Shown here in pieces: positions 7,608 through 16,999 of a DNA stretch of 64,000 nt. The stretch is taken from NCBI RefSeq assembly GCF_026723865.1, contig NZ_CP113529.1:1860001-1924000 (forward strand). Direction: 5' to 3'. This DNA is from Mycobacterium sp. Aquia_216. GTDB taxonomy: Bacteria; Actinomycetota; Actinomycetes; Mycobacteriales; Mycobacteriaceae. The notes beneath the pieces were generated by a model. The model ran no database searches, was not told where the DNA came from, and saw nothing but the letters and a program-made list of their open reading frames with translations. The position numbers and the translations under genes were made by a program. The stretch's first letter is position 1. Each line of letters opens with the position of its first letter.

Positions 7608-8948
7608 CAGGGCGGTGACCTCGGCGGCCGCTCGCTGGCCGGACCTGACGGCTCCGTCGAAAAAGCCGGTCCATTCGTCGGCGGTCTCGGTACCGGCCCA
7701 GTGAATCGGCCCGACCGGTTCGCGCAGCCACGGCCCGAACCGCGTCCATGATCCCGGCGGTACCGCCGCGGTCGGGCCGCCCGGAGCGAAATCCTCGGTG
7801 CCCCAACGATGATCTACATAGTCGAGAGGCTTGAGCGCCTCGTCGCCGAACAGGGACGCGAAGCAACGCAACGCGTCGCGGCGGCGCTGATCGGTGGGCA
7901 GTGAGTCGAACGCCCGGGCGTCGACAAAGCCCAACAGGATGCCCGGCCCGTCGGCGTGCGGGGTTACGTCGAAGGTGATGAACACCGGGCCCTTGTCGGA
8001 GAGCGCTTGCCCCGAGAACCCGTTGGCCCGCCAGAACGGCGTCGAATACGCGGCGAAAGCCTTGCTGAGCCGGCCCTGCGGCCATTGCCCGGCCAGTTGT
8101 TGGTACTGCGCGGGTAGCGGGGGAGCGAACTCGATGGATGCCCGATGAGCCGGCGGGATCGCGACGATGACGAACCCGGCGTCGGCCGCACCGCGGTCGG
8201 AAGTGACCGTGACGCCCGAACCGTGCCTCTCGATGCGGCGGACCGGCGCGTTCAGCACCACACGCGCGCCCAGTTCGTCGGCCGCGGCCCGGGCGATCTG
8301 CTGGGTACCACCCGGGAAATGATCCTGCTGGGCGCCGTCCTCGACGTCGAGCATCCGGTCCAGACCACCCGCGGCGCGTATGTAGCGCACCGCGTGCAGC
8401 ATCGACACGTCGTCGAGTTCGCATCCCCAGGTCACCCGGGCCATGATGGCCATCAGGTCGCGAGACGAAGCGGTAGCGCGCACCGAGCGCAACCACTGTC
8501 CGAACGACAGGCCGTCAAGCTCGGGGGCGCGGCGCGCATCCCACGGCGTGTCCACCGCAATGCTGCGGGCGATTCTTTCGAATTGCCAACGCAGCCTGCC
8601 GATATCGAGCAAACCGGTCAGCGAAAGCTTGGGGATGGTGCCCTGGTATGACCGGGTCCAGCCGCGCCAGTGGATGACGTTTTTGCCCGCGTGGTGAGTA
8701 GGTATGGTCGGGATCTGCAGCTCGGCCGCCAGCGCCAGCACAGCGTCCTGGGTCGGACCCACGAACGCGCCGCCCATATCCACCGGCAATCCGGCGACGC
8801 TACCGGTGAACGAACGCCCGCCGACGCGGTCTCGGCCCTCGAGGACAACGACGTCATGACCCTGTCGCGCCAGCTCTCGCGCCGCGGTGAGGCCGGCAAA
8901 GCCAGCGCCGACCACCACAACATCGATGCTCCAGGACGGCCTTGTCAC
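7602..8948 (-). CDS. aofH: Flavin monoamine oxidase AofH (Rv3170 ortholog)
   Basis: 448 residues, colinear with M. tuberculosis Rv3170 over its whole length. [17 protein letters not shown] binds [12 protein letters not shown] follows, and the C-terminal [17 protein letters not shown] is the flavin-contact motif where MAO-family enzymes carry the residues around the isoalloxazine. No signal peptide, so cytoplasmic, unlike the paralog 1.1 kb away. Oxidises amines to aldehydes, NH3 and H2O2; physiological substrate unproven. Its neighbour in H37Rv is Rv3169, whereas here a 4.7-kb cassette separates the two. Confidence 0.93.
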   Translation of the reverse strand: MTRPSWSIDVVVVGAGFAGLTAARELARQGHDVVVLEGRDRVGGRSFTGSVAGLPVDMGGAFVGPTQDAVLALAAELQIPTIPTHHAGKNVIHWRGWTRSYQGTIPKLSLTGLLDIGRLRWQFERIARSIAVDTPWDARRAPELDGLSFGQWLRSVRATASSRDLMAIMARVTWGCELDDVSMLHAVRYIRAAGGLDRMLDVEDGAQQDHFPGGTQQIARAAADELGARVVLNAPVRRIERHGSGVTVTSDRGAADAGFVIVAIPPAHRASIEFAPPLPAQYQQLAGQWPQGRLSKAFAAYSTPFWRANGFSGQALSDKGPVFITFDVTPHADGPGILLGFVDARAFDSLPTDQRRRDALRCFASLFGDEALKPLDYVDHRWGTEDFAPGGPTAAVPPGSWTRFGPWLREPVGPIHWAGTETADEWTGFFDGAVRSGQRAAAEVTALL

Positions 8949-9064
8949 GTCCTCTAGTCAACCGCATCATCAGGCGCCGGCGGTAGCGCGGTCGGCGCGG
9001 ACGTTCGCCTCACGGCGATAGCAACCGTATGCCGCCGTCGATGTCGCGGCTAATCTGCGATTAC

Positions 9065-10372
9065 GTGATCACCACTGAGGCGGCCGCTACTGCCGACACG
9101 AGAACGCAGCTACGAACTGTAGCTCTGGGCAGCATGATCGGCACCACGATCGAGTGGTACGACTTCTATTTGTACGCGACAGCGTCGGCGCTCGTGTTCA
9201 AACCGCTGTTCTTTCCTCATGTCTCGTCGACGGCGGGAACATTGGCCTCCTTTGCCACCTATGCGGCAGGCTTCGGGGCCCGGCCGATCGGCGCCGTCAT
9301 CTCCGGCCACTTCGGGGACCGGTTGGGGCGCAAGGCCGTTCTCGTCGTCGCCCTGCTCACGATGGGTCTCGTCACGACCGCGATCGGGCTGCTGCCCACC
9401 TACGCTCAGGCGGGGCTGCTTGCCCCGGCACTGCTCGCGGCGCTGCGGGTGCTGCAGGGGCTTGCGGTGGGTGCAGAATGGGGCGGTGCCGCCGTGCTAT
9501 CGGTCGAACATGCGCCCCCCGGGCGCCGTGGACTGTTCGGCAGCTTCACCCAGCTGGGTTCGCCCGCCGGCATGTTGCTGGCGACGTCCGTCTTCTATCT
9601 GACCCGCAAGATCGCCGGTAGCGCGGCGTTCCTGGCGTTCGGGTGGCGGATTCCTTTTCTGTTCAGTGCCGTTCTGGTGGGGCTCGGGTTGTTCATCAGG
9701 CTGCGGCTCACCGACGCCGCGGTGTTCGACCGCGTCAAAAAGCGCGATGAGCTCTCGGCGCTTCCGGTGCTGGATGTGCTGCGCAGCCAGCCTCGTAATG
9801 TGTTGATTACTACCGGGTTGCGAATGTCTCAGATCGCGCTGTTCGTATTGCTCACCACGTATTCGCTGACCTACCTGCAAGATTCGTTCGGCAAGGGCAG
9901 TGGGGTCGGTTTGATCGCGGTGCTGATATCGTCGGCGCTCGGTTTGGTCAGCACGCCAGGCTGGGCAGTGTTGTCCGATCGCTTCGGTCGGCGGCCGCCC
10001 TATTTGTTCGGCGCGGTGGCCGGGGTGGTGGCCCTGGTGTTGTTCTTCGTGGCCGCGGCAAGCGGGTCGGCAATCGCTGTGGTGTTCGCGATTGTGTTCG
10101 GCGTCAACGTCGTTCATGACGCGATGTACGGGCCGCAGGCCGCGTGGTTCGCCGAACTCTTCGACACCAGGGTGCGTTACAGTGGATCGTCGCTGGGTTA
10201 CCAGATCGGGGCCGTGCTCTCGGGCGGGTTCGCGCCGCTGATCGCGGCGGCTCTGCTGGTCGCCGGTGGCGGTAGGCCGTGGTTGATCGTGGGGTATTTC
10301 GCGGTACTGGCGGCAATCACAGTCGCCGCGGCTTATGCGGCACGGGAAACGTATGCGGATCAGATCGAGTGA
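9065..10372 (+). CDS. MHS-family MFS transporter (metabolite:H+ symporter)
   Basis: About 435 residues with 12 predicted membrane segments. The family fingerprint is complete: SMIGTTIEWYDF at the first helix, GHFGDRLGRK between helices 2 and 3, GAEWGGAAVLSVEHAP, GSFTQLGSPAG, and SDRFGRRPPYL in the central repeat. MHS carriers import organic acids and zwitterions such as shikimate, 2-oxoglutarate, citrate, proline or betaines with protons. I prefer the GTG at 9065 (ITTEAAATADTRTQLR) because it matches the normal N-terminus; an in-frame ATG exists at 9029. The stop overlaps the next start (GTGA), so it is translationally coupled to the monooxygenase and probably imports that enzyme's substrate. 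Confidence 0.9.
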   Translation: MITTEAAATADTRTQLRTVALGSMIGTTIEWYDFYLYATASALVFKPLFFPHVSSTAGTLASFATYAAGFGARPIGAVISGHFGDRLGRKAVLVVALLTMGLVTTAIGLLPTYAQAGLLAPALLAALRVLQGLAVGAEWGGAAVLSVEHAPPGRRGLFGSFTQLGSPAGMLLATSVFYLTRKIAGSAAFLAFGWRIPFLFSAVLVGLGLFIRLRLTDAAVFDRVKKRDELSALPVLDVLRSQPRNVLITTGLRMSQIALFVLLTTYSLTYLQDSFGKGSGVGLIAVLISSALGLVSTPGWAVLSDRFGRRPPYLFGAVAGVVALVLFFVAAASGSAIAVVFAIVFGVNVVHDAMYGPQAAWFAELFDTRVRYSGSSLGYQIGAVLSGGFAPLIAAALLVAGGGRPWLIVGYFAVLAAITVAAAYAARETYADQIE

Positions 10373-11730
10373 GCGCGATGAGCAGGATCTACCTGAATGC
10401 CTTCGACATGGCGTGTGTCGGGCACCAGTCGGCGGGGCTGTGGCGTCACCCTGAGGATCAGGGTTACCGATATCGCGAACTCGGCTATTGGACCGACCTG
10501 GCCCGAATCCTGGAAGCCGGTGGCTTCGATGCGCTATTTCTCGCCGACGTGCTCGGCGTCTACGACGTCTACGGCGCGTCTCGCGATGCGGCAGTCCTCG
10601 ACGCTGCGCAGTTCCCGGTCAACGACCCGACTGCCGCCGTCTCGGCGATGGCGGCGGTGACCGAGACGCTGGGCTTCGGGATCACGCTGTCGCTGACCTA
10701 CGAGCAGCCCTACGCGCTGGCACGCAGGTTGTCGACGCTGGATCACCTCACCGACGGGCGCGTGGCGTGGAACATCGTCACCTCGTATCTGGACAGTGCG
10801 GCGCGCAACCTCGGCCTGGACGCCCAGATCCCGCACGACCAGCGCTACGAGATCGCCGACGAATACCTCGAGGTCTGCTACAAGCTGTGGGAAGCGTCGT
10901 GGGAATCCGACGCGGTGGTGCGCGATCCCGCGCGCGGAGTGTTCACCGACCCGGCCAAGGTGCACGACATCGAGCACAAGGGACGCTACTTCTCGGTTCC
11001 GGGTCCGTTCTTGTGTGAACCGTCGCCACAGCGCACACCGGTGCTGTTCCAGGCCGGCGCCTCGCCGCGCGGTGTCAAATTCGCCGCCGCCAATGCGGAA
11101 GCCGCGTTCATCTCCGGCCCGACTCCGCAGATCGTGCGCGGCCCCGTGCGCGCGCTGCGGGAGGCCGCTGCCGCGTTGGGCCGGGACCCCCGCTCCATCA
11201 AGGTGTTCACCATGGTGACCCCGGTGGTCGCCGAGACGCACGAGCAAGCGCTGGCGAAGCTGGCCGAATACCGCCAATTCGTCAGCACCACAGGTGCATT
11301 GGCTTTGTTCGGCGGCTGGACCGGGGTCGACCTGGCCGAGCTTGGTGACGACGATCCATTGCGCTACAGCGAGACCGATGCCAACCGGTCCGCGCTGGCC
11401 TCCTTCACCACCGACGAGCGAACATGGACGGCGCGGGAACTCGCCGAAGAGATCGGCATCGGCGGTCGTGGCCCGGTGCTGGTGGGTTCGCCCACCGAAG
11501 TCGCCGACGAACTCGAGCGTTGGGTCGACGAGGCCGACGTCGACGGATTCAATCTCGCCTACGTGACGACCCCCGGGACGTTCGTCGACTTCGCGAGACT
11601 GGTTGTGCCCGAACTGCGTCGGCGCGGGCGGGTACCAGAGCACGTCGCACGCGCCACGTTGCGCGAACGGCTCGGCGGTAGGGGGCCGCTATTGCCGGAC
11701 GATCATCCCGGCGCGGGGTACCGGCGCTGA
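10369..11730 (+). CDS. NtaA/SnaA/DszA-family FMN-dependent monooxygenase
   Basis: 453 residues from the GTG at 10369 that overlaps the transporter stop; ATG at 10378 is the alternative. Luciferase-like TIM barrel: IYLNAFDMACVGHQSAGLW at the N-terminus, LADVLGVYDVYG, ITLSLTYEQPYALARRLSTL, GRVAWNIVTS and FQAGASPRG are hallmarks of the NtaA/SnaA/DszA group. These use FMNH2 from a separate reductase to oxygenate substrates such as nitrilotriacetate, EDTA, dibenzothiophene sulfone or pristinamycin precursors. No flavin reductase gene is next to it, so a housekeeping reductase must supply FMNH2. With the upstream MHS carrier and downstream pentein enzyme it looks like the oxidative step of a degradative route; substrate unknown. 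Confidence 0.9.
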   Translation: MSAMSRIYLNAFDMACVGHQSAGLWRHPEDQGYRYRELGYWTDLARILEAGGFDALFLADVLGVYDVYGASRDAAVLDAAQFPVNDPTAAVSAMAAVTETLGFGITLSLTYEQPYALARRLSTLDHLTDGRVAWNIVTSYLDSAARNLGLDAQIPHDQRYEIADEYLEVCYKLWEASWESDAVVRDPARGVFTDPAKVHDIEHKGRYFSVPGPFLCEPSPQRTPVLFQAGASPRGVKFAAANAEAAFISGPTPQIVRGPVRALREAAAALGRDPRSIKVFTMVTPVVAETHEQALAKLAEYRQFVSTTGALALFGGWTGVDLAELGDDDPLRYSETDANRSALASFTTDERTWTARELAEEIGIGGRGPVLVGSPTEVADELERWVDEADVDGFNLAYVTTPGTFVDFARLVVPELRRRGRVPEHVARATLRERLGGRGPLLPDDHPGAGYRR

Positions 11731-11786
11731 AGACGTTCGGCGCGAAAAAGCTACGGCGCAACTCGTCCGGGCCCACGCCAAGGTGG

Positions 11787-11815
11787 TTGACAAATGATCG
11801 ATCATTGCGCAAAGT
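11787..11815 (+). promoter_or_regulatory. Promoter with embedded palindromic operator
   Basis: A consensus -35 box TTGACA (11787-11792) is followed directly by a perfect 14-bp palindrome AATGATCGATCATT (11793-11806) filling the spacer. A weak -10 (CAAAGT, 11810-11815) comes 17 bp after the -35. A dimeric repressor bound here would block RNA polymerase. The cassette's GntR protein is the obvious candidate. It drives the amidinohydrolase-fold gene at 11890. Confidence 0.55.
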
Positions 11816-11824
11816 AGGCAGCGC

Positions 11825-11885
11825 GAGGCCGATGGTCGGCCTCTCGAGCCGAAGGCAACAACATCCGCTCTACTCGAGCCGAGGA
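11825..11885 (+). promoter_or_regulatory. Structured 5' leader with repeated CTCGAGCCGA
   Basis: Between promoter and start codon the leader holds a perfect hairpin (GAGGCCGA-TGG-TCGGCCTC, 11825-11843) and two exact copies of CTCGAGCCGA (11843-11852 and 11873-11882). CTCGAG is self-complementary, so the two copies can pair with each other. The second copy runs into the GAGGA ribosome binding site (11881-11885), so pairing could mask it. GCCGAAGGCAAC after the first copy is reminiscent of the glycine-aptamer core but incomplete. A cis-regulatory RNA is possible, not demonstrated. Confidence 0.35.
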
Positions 11886-11889
11886 ACCG

Positions 11890-13029
11890 ATGACAGCAAT
11901 AACCACGCCCAATTCCACGCGTGCCTATGACGATTGGCGTCTCGCGGATATCCCGCACTACCGGGAGGGGATCAGCACCTACGAGTTCGTGCGCGCCACG
12001 CATGAGGCGGACTACCGGACGTATCAGGCCGAGGCCGTGGCCGGGCGGTCGTTCGGCTTCAACGGAATCGGTCGGCTGACCGAGGTTGCCCTGCACATGC
12101 CGACCGAGCACACGCTCCACGACCAGAGCTCCCAGTACAAGGAAAATCCAGCGTTTTTCCAGCGACTGATGGGGGTGCCGGATCGTGGTCCCGTCGACCT
12201 CGCGGCGTTCCGGCGAGAAACCGAAGAACTGGCAACCGCTTTCGAGAATAACGGCATCATCGTGCACTGGATCGATTACCCGGAAGAGCCGACCAATCCG
12301 TACGGACCGCTGATGGGCCACGTATTCCTGTCCTGGGGCTCGATCTGGCGCGGGGGCTCCGTCATCTCGCGTTTCGGGTTCCTACCCGGCATGGTCGGGG
12401 TCAGCGAGTACCTCGCTAAGTGGGCATGGAACACGCTCAATATTCCTCCGCTTGTCGCCATCACCGAAGGCGCCATGGAGCCGGGGGCGTGCAACATGAT
12501 CGCCGAGGAGGTTTTGGTCACCTGCCTATCGGCCTCCTACGATCAGCGAGGAACCGACCAGTTCGTCAACGCGATCTCCAAGACCAGTGGTACGGCCGAG
12601 TTTTACAACCTCCAACTCCGGCCCGCCGTAGAAGGCTTCTTCAATCAGGCTACTGGCGCCTGCGCCCACCCAGACATCAACATCAACGCAATCGATGTCG
12701 GGAAACTGGTCGTCTCTCCGGCGGCGCTGGATTGGGAGGCGCGTACCTGGTTGCACGACAATAACTTCGAGCTGATCGAAGCCGACCCGCAGGAGCAGCG
12801 CGACTTTCTGGCGCCATGCAACGTGCTGTTGCTCGAGCCCGGCAAGGTGATCGCACATGCGGACTGCCACACCACCAACGAGAAAATCCGCGCCGCGGGC
12901 GTGGAGGTGATCGAGGTGACCGGCACGGAGATCCGCAAGGCGTGCGGAGGCATAAAGTGCCGCGTTATGCAGATCAACCGAGAGCCGGGTCCGACTCTGC
13001 AGGACGTTCGGAACAGGGTTTGGCGTTAG
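11890..13029 (+). CDS. Pentein-fold amidinohydrolase/amidinotransferase
   Basis: 379 residues, GAGGA site upstream. Guanidine-modifying (pentein) superfamily: arginine deiminase, dimethylargininase and glycine amidinotransferase all use a Cys/His/acid centre. Here the nucleophile should be Cys357 in CGGIKC close to the C-terminus, and the general base His260 followed by Asp262 in AHPDI; both are at the expected places, so it looks active. A long N-terminal region (1-60) before the first beta-alpha repeat resembles amidinotransferases more than short dimethylargininases. The exact reaction cannot be chosen. Its own promoter/operator, the leader and the following GntR gene indicate regulated expression with the transporter/monooxygenase pair. 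Substrate is probably a guanidino or amidino compound. Confidence 0.82.
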   Translation: MTAITTPNSTRAYDDWRLADIPHYREGISTYEFVRATHEADYRTYQAEAVAGRSFGFNGIGRLTEVALHMPTEHTLHDQSSQYKENPAFFQRLMGVPDRGPVDLAAFRRETEELATAFENNGIIVHWIDYPEEPTNPYGPLMGHVFLSWGSIWRGGSVISRFGFLPGMVGVSEYLAKWAWNTLNIPPLVAITEGAMEPGACNMIAEEVLVTCLSASYDQRGTDQFVNAISKTSGTAEFYNLQLRPAVEGFFNQATGACAHPDININAIDVGKLVVSPAALDWEARTWLHDNNFELIEADPQEQRDFLAPCNVLLLEPGKVIAHADCHTTNEKIRAAGVEVIEVTGTEIRKACGGIKCRVMQINREPGPTLQDVRNRVWR

Positions 13030-13075
13030 ACCCGGCAGCTGTGGTGCGCAGCGCGTAGCACCCTAAAGTTAAGCA

Positions 13076-13786
13076 GTGTCCAACACTCCCGACGCTCGGA
13101 CCGAAGTCCGCGGCATGCCGCTTCGAGAACAGATTCTGGGTGTGCTTCTCGACGGGCTGATCAGCGGCCGTTGGCAGCCAGGTGACCGGATCGTTGAACG
13201 GCAGGTCGCCGCCGAATTGGACGTCAGCCAGGCCCCAGTCCGGGAGGCGCTGCGAGATCTGGAGACGCTGCGACTCGTCAGCTCGGTGCCGAACAAAGGC
13301 GCGCGGGTGCGCGACATCGGCCCGGATGACCTGTTGGAGATGTATCCGGTGCGGGCGGCCCTGGAGGGTTTGGCCGCCTCGATTGCGGTGGACAGGCTCC
13401 GCGGAGACGTGACCGCGTTGCAGCGGCATGCCGACGAGATTCGCACGGCCGCGGAGTTGGGCGACATCGGCATGCAGGTCCGCGCCGGTGTCGCCTTCCA
13501 CCGCGAGATAGTCGCCAGCGCCGGTAACCGAGTTCTGCTGGCTGTATGGGAATCACTCGGAATCGAGGTGTGGACCAACCTGTCGATTCGCCTGCTGCGC
13601 ACCGAGTTGCACGCTAACGCCGACGACCACACGGCGATCGTCGACGCCTTCGCGAGGCAAGATCCGAACGTCGACGCATTACTGCGCGAGCATGTGATGT
13701 CGTACTGCCACGGAAGTCCAACCGCGCCCCACGACGGCGTGACTGGAACTTCTGCGACGAATCGAAATCGGCGCCGAAAAGGCTAG
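13076..13786 (+). CDS. GntR-family regulator with FCD domain
   Basis: 236 residues from GTG. The winged helix (about 15-80) shows LREQILGVLLDGLISG, QVAAELDVSQAPVREALRDLE and VPNKGARV. The C-terminal FCD helical domain carries putative metal-ligand histidines in FHREIV, DDHTAIV and LREHVMS, typical of FadR-subfamily sensors of carboxylic acids. It lies 46 bp after the pentein gene on the same strand. The 14-bp AATGATCGATCATT palindrome upstream of that gene is a suitable operator. Its metal/carboxylate pocket suggests that the inducer is a carboxylic acid intermediate. The stop shares a CTAG with the convergent Rv3169-like gene. Confidence 0.88.
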   Translation: MSNTPDARTEVRGMPLREQILGVLLDGLISGRWQPGDRIVERQVAAELDVSQAPVREALRDLETLRLVSSVPNKGARVRDIGPDDLLEMYPVRAALEGLAASIAVDRLRGDVTALQRHADEIRTAAELGDIGMQVRAGVAFHREIVASAGNRVLLAVWESLGIEVWTNLSIRLLRTELHANADDHTAIVDAFARQDPNVDALLREHVMSYCHGSPTAPHDGVTGTSATNRNRRRKG

Positions 13787-14897
13787 GGCGCCACCGTTAA
13801 CCAGTCGGCGAATCCGGACGGGTCGTGGCGGCCCAGCGCGCCGTGCTCGTAGAGGCCCCAGCCCTCGACCGGAGCCTTGTCGCCCTCGCGGCAGACCGCG
13901 CGGCCGACATGGTCGATCACCCCGAAGCCGGACCGCCCGATGATCGCCGGGTCGGTCATGTTGTACGTCAGGCGTTCGGCGAACTTCTCGCCCTTCCACA
14001 TGCCGTGTATCCAGTCCGAGTCGCCGCCGTAGCCGCCACCGACGTGAATTGGCACCGGCAGTTTGGACTCGACGTCGAAGCGGACGGGGGCGCCGTCGGG
14101 AGTGATGGCGTCGATCGTGGCGCCCGTCGGAATGCGGGTGCCGGATCGGTAGTGGATCTTGACCCGGGGCCAGCCCATTTGCTCGACCCGGCCGTCGCGC
14201 CAGATGCGGGTGCAGTCGTTGAGCGAGCGGAAACCGTCGGGCTCCTCCTGAATGATCAGCACGATGGCGAAGTCGTCGAAAGCCATTGGCACGTAAAGCC
14301 ACCACATGCCTTCGAAGGGCGGGTCGGCTGGCCGACCCGCCGGCTCGGCCTCACCGATCGGCCGGATGCCCCATGATCGGTCGCGGCTGCCGATCCAGGT
14401 CGCCGGGTCGACTGCGATCTCTTCGCCGTCGATCACGAGGTTCCCGCTCCAGCTGCCGAGCTGGGCGAACCGCTGTGCGTCCAGCGTGACCCGGTTGCCG
14501 GACCGTAGGACGTGCGGCTGTTCCTGGACGACGTCGAACAGGCCTTCCCAGGTGAGATCGACTGCGATGCCCTCGGTTTCGTCGAGGACAATCCGCAGCT
14601 TGCGCAGCGGTTCGATGACCTCGAGCCGGTAGCCGTTGACGTGCTGGTTGAGCCGATCCTGATCGATGGCGTCCGAAACGTGTACCGCGGTCTGAATGTC
14701 CCCGCGTCGGATGAGCACGAACGCGTCCTTCACACCGAGGTTGGGGTAGTAGCCAATGCCGCTGATCAAGAAGATGTTTCCGGTGCGGTCGTGGGCGTTG
14801 TAGTAGGACCGATCGTAGAAGTTGCGGTCCGAGGAGCCGGGCCAGGCGATCGGCTGGGGAATCTGGTGTACCGGGTACTCGTCGAGCGGTCCGAGCA

Positions 14898-14898
<1 letters not shown>
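13783..14898 (-). CDS. Rv3169-like conserved protein
   Basis: 371 residues from the ATG ending at 14898, which overlaps the upstream stop as TAATG (coupled translation). Soluble, beta-rich, with no signal peptide: PWPGSSDRNFYDRSYYN near the N-terminus, a central SWGIRPIGEAEPAGRP and FEGMWWLYVPMAFDD. It matches actinobacterial proteins always found after an Rv3168-type phosphotransferase. I infer an all-beta ligand-binding or hydroxysteroid-like fold but see no catalytic motif. In M. tuberculosis the pair is repressed by Rv3167c, consistent with the same arrangement here. Confidence 0.8.
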
Positions 14899-16087
<1,189 letters not shown>

Positions 16088-16089
<2 letters not shown>

Positions 16090-16690
16090 GAAAGCAGACC
16101 CGTCCGGCCTTGACAAGGCCCCAGGTGCCGGGCGCCCCCGGGATCCGCGTATTGACTCTGCCATCCTTGCGGCGACCGCGGAACTGCTTGTGGAAATCGG
16201 CTATTCGAACCTCACCCTGGCCGCCGTCGCCGAGCGGGCCGACACCACGAAATCGGCGCTGTATCGCCGGTGGTCGAGCAAGGCGGAATTGGTGCATGAA
16301 GCGGCGTTTCCGACCGCGCCCAGCGCGCTCGAGGCCCCGGCCGGCGACTTTGCCGCCGATCTGCGGATGATGATCGAGGCGACACGGGATGTGTTCACCA
16401 CTCCGGTGGTGCGGGCCGCGCTGCCGGGTCTGGTGGCGGACATGACGGCCGACCCCGAACTCAACGCGCGGGTGATGTCGCGCTTCACCGGGCTGTTCGC
16501 CGCGGTGCGGTCACGGCTGGGCGAGGCCGTCGACCGAGGTGAAGCGCATCCCGACGTGGATCCAGACCGCTTGATCGAGTTGATCGGGGGTGCGACGATG
16601 CTTCGGATGTTGCTGCGCCCGGACGAGAAGCTGGATGACGCGTGGGTGGAGCAGACCACCGCCATCGTCGTGCATGGGGTAACGCGATGA
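16088..16690 (+). CDS. TetR-family regulator (Rv3167c ortholog)
   Basis: 200 residues. HTH: AAVAERADTTKSALYRRWSSKAELV (about 40-65) preceded by ILAATAELLVEIGYSNLT. The C-terminal domain has the TetR_C_11-like pattern (MTADPELNARVMSRF, DRLIELIGGATMLRM). Position and divergent neighbours identify it as the counterpart of M. tuberculosis Rv3167c, a repressor of the adjacent Rv3168/Rv3169 genes whose loss in that species changes lipid-related virulence traits. Autoregulation is likely because the palindrome covers its start. Ligand unknown. Confidence 0.88.
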
Positions 16691-16933
16691 CGCAGCGACT
16701 TGCTGGGCGCGCGGCGATCGGCACCGAACAAGTGTGGGATGACCGCCTGCCGGGAACCATCGGTGAGACCGTCGGCGCCATCGAGGTGGGGGTGGGGACT
16801 GGCCGCGTCGGAAGATGAATTCGCGCGGGCGGCAGTGCAATTGACGTTCGTGGAACCGGTCACCGTCACGAGCCGCACCCTCGGCCACCGCGAGGTTCGC
16901 TACGGCAGCTTCCGGCCGTTTACGCCTGCCTAG
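16687..16933 (+). pseudogene. Probable coding remnant after TetR
   Basis: The TetR stop (GATGA) overlaps an ATG that opens a 43-codon frame (TQRLAGRAAIGTEQVWDDRL...), ending at a TGA near 16818. In the next frame a codon-like stretch continues to 16933 (EDEFARAAVQLTFVEPVTV ... GSFRPFTPA). The two pieces together look like one short frameshifted gene, or chance frames. No family recognised. The rest of this roughly 310-bp gap (16934-16999) holds only the leader of the next operon with an AAGGA site. Confidence 0.3.
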
Positions 16934-16999
16934 CGATTTTCCCGCCTGACGTGCAAGTATGAATCAAGCCTGTGCCGCAACGGCAAGGAAGACCGGCGA

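Noticed and set aside
10534..11643. 369-codon minus-strand frame opposite the monooxygenase
   Set aside because: Antisense shadow of the NtaA-type gene.
11825..11885. Guanidine or glycine riboswitch as a firm call
   Set aside because: Only a short core-like motif is present; conserved helices of the known classes cannot be drawn, so it is listed as a possible leader structure only.
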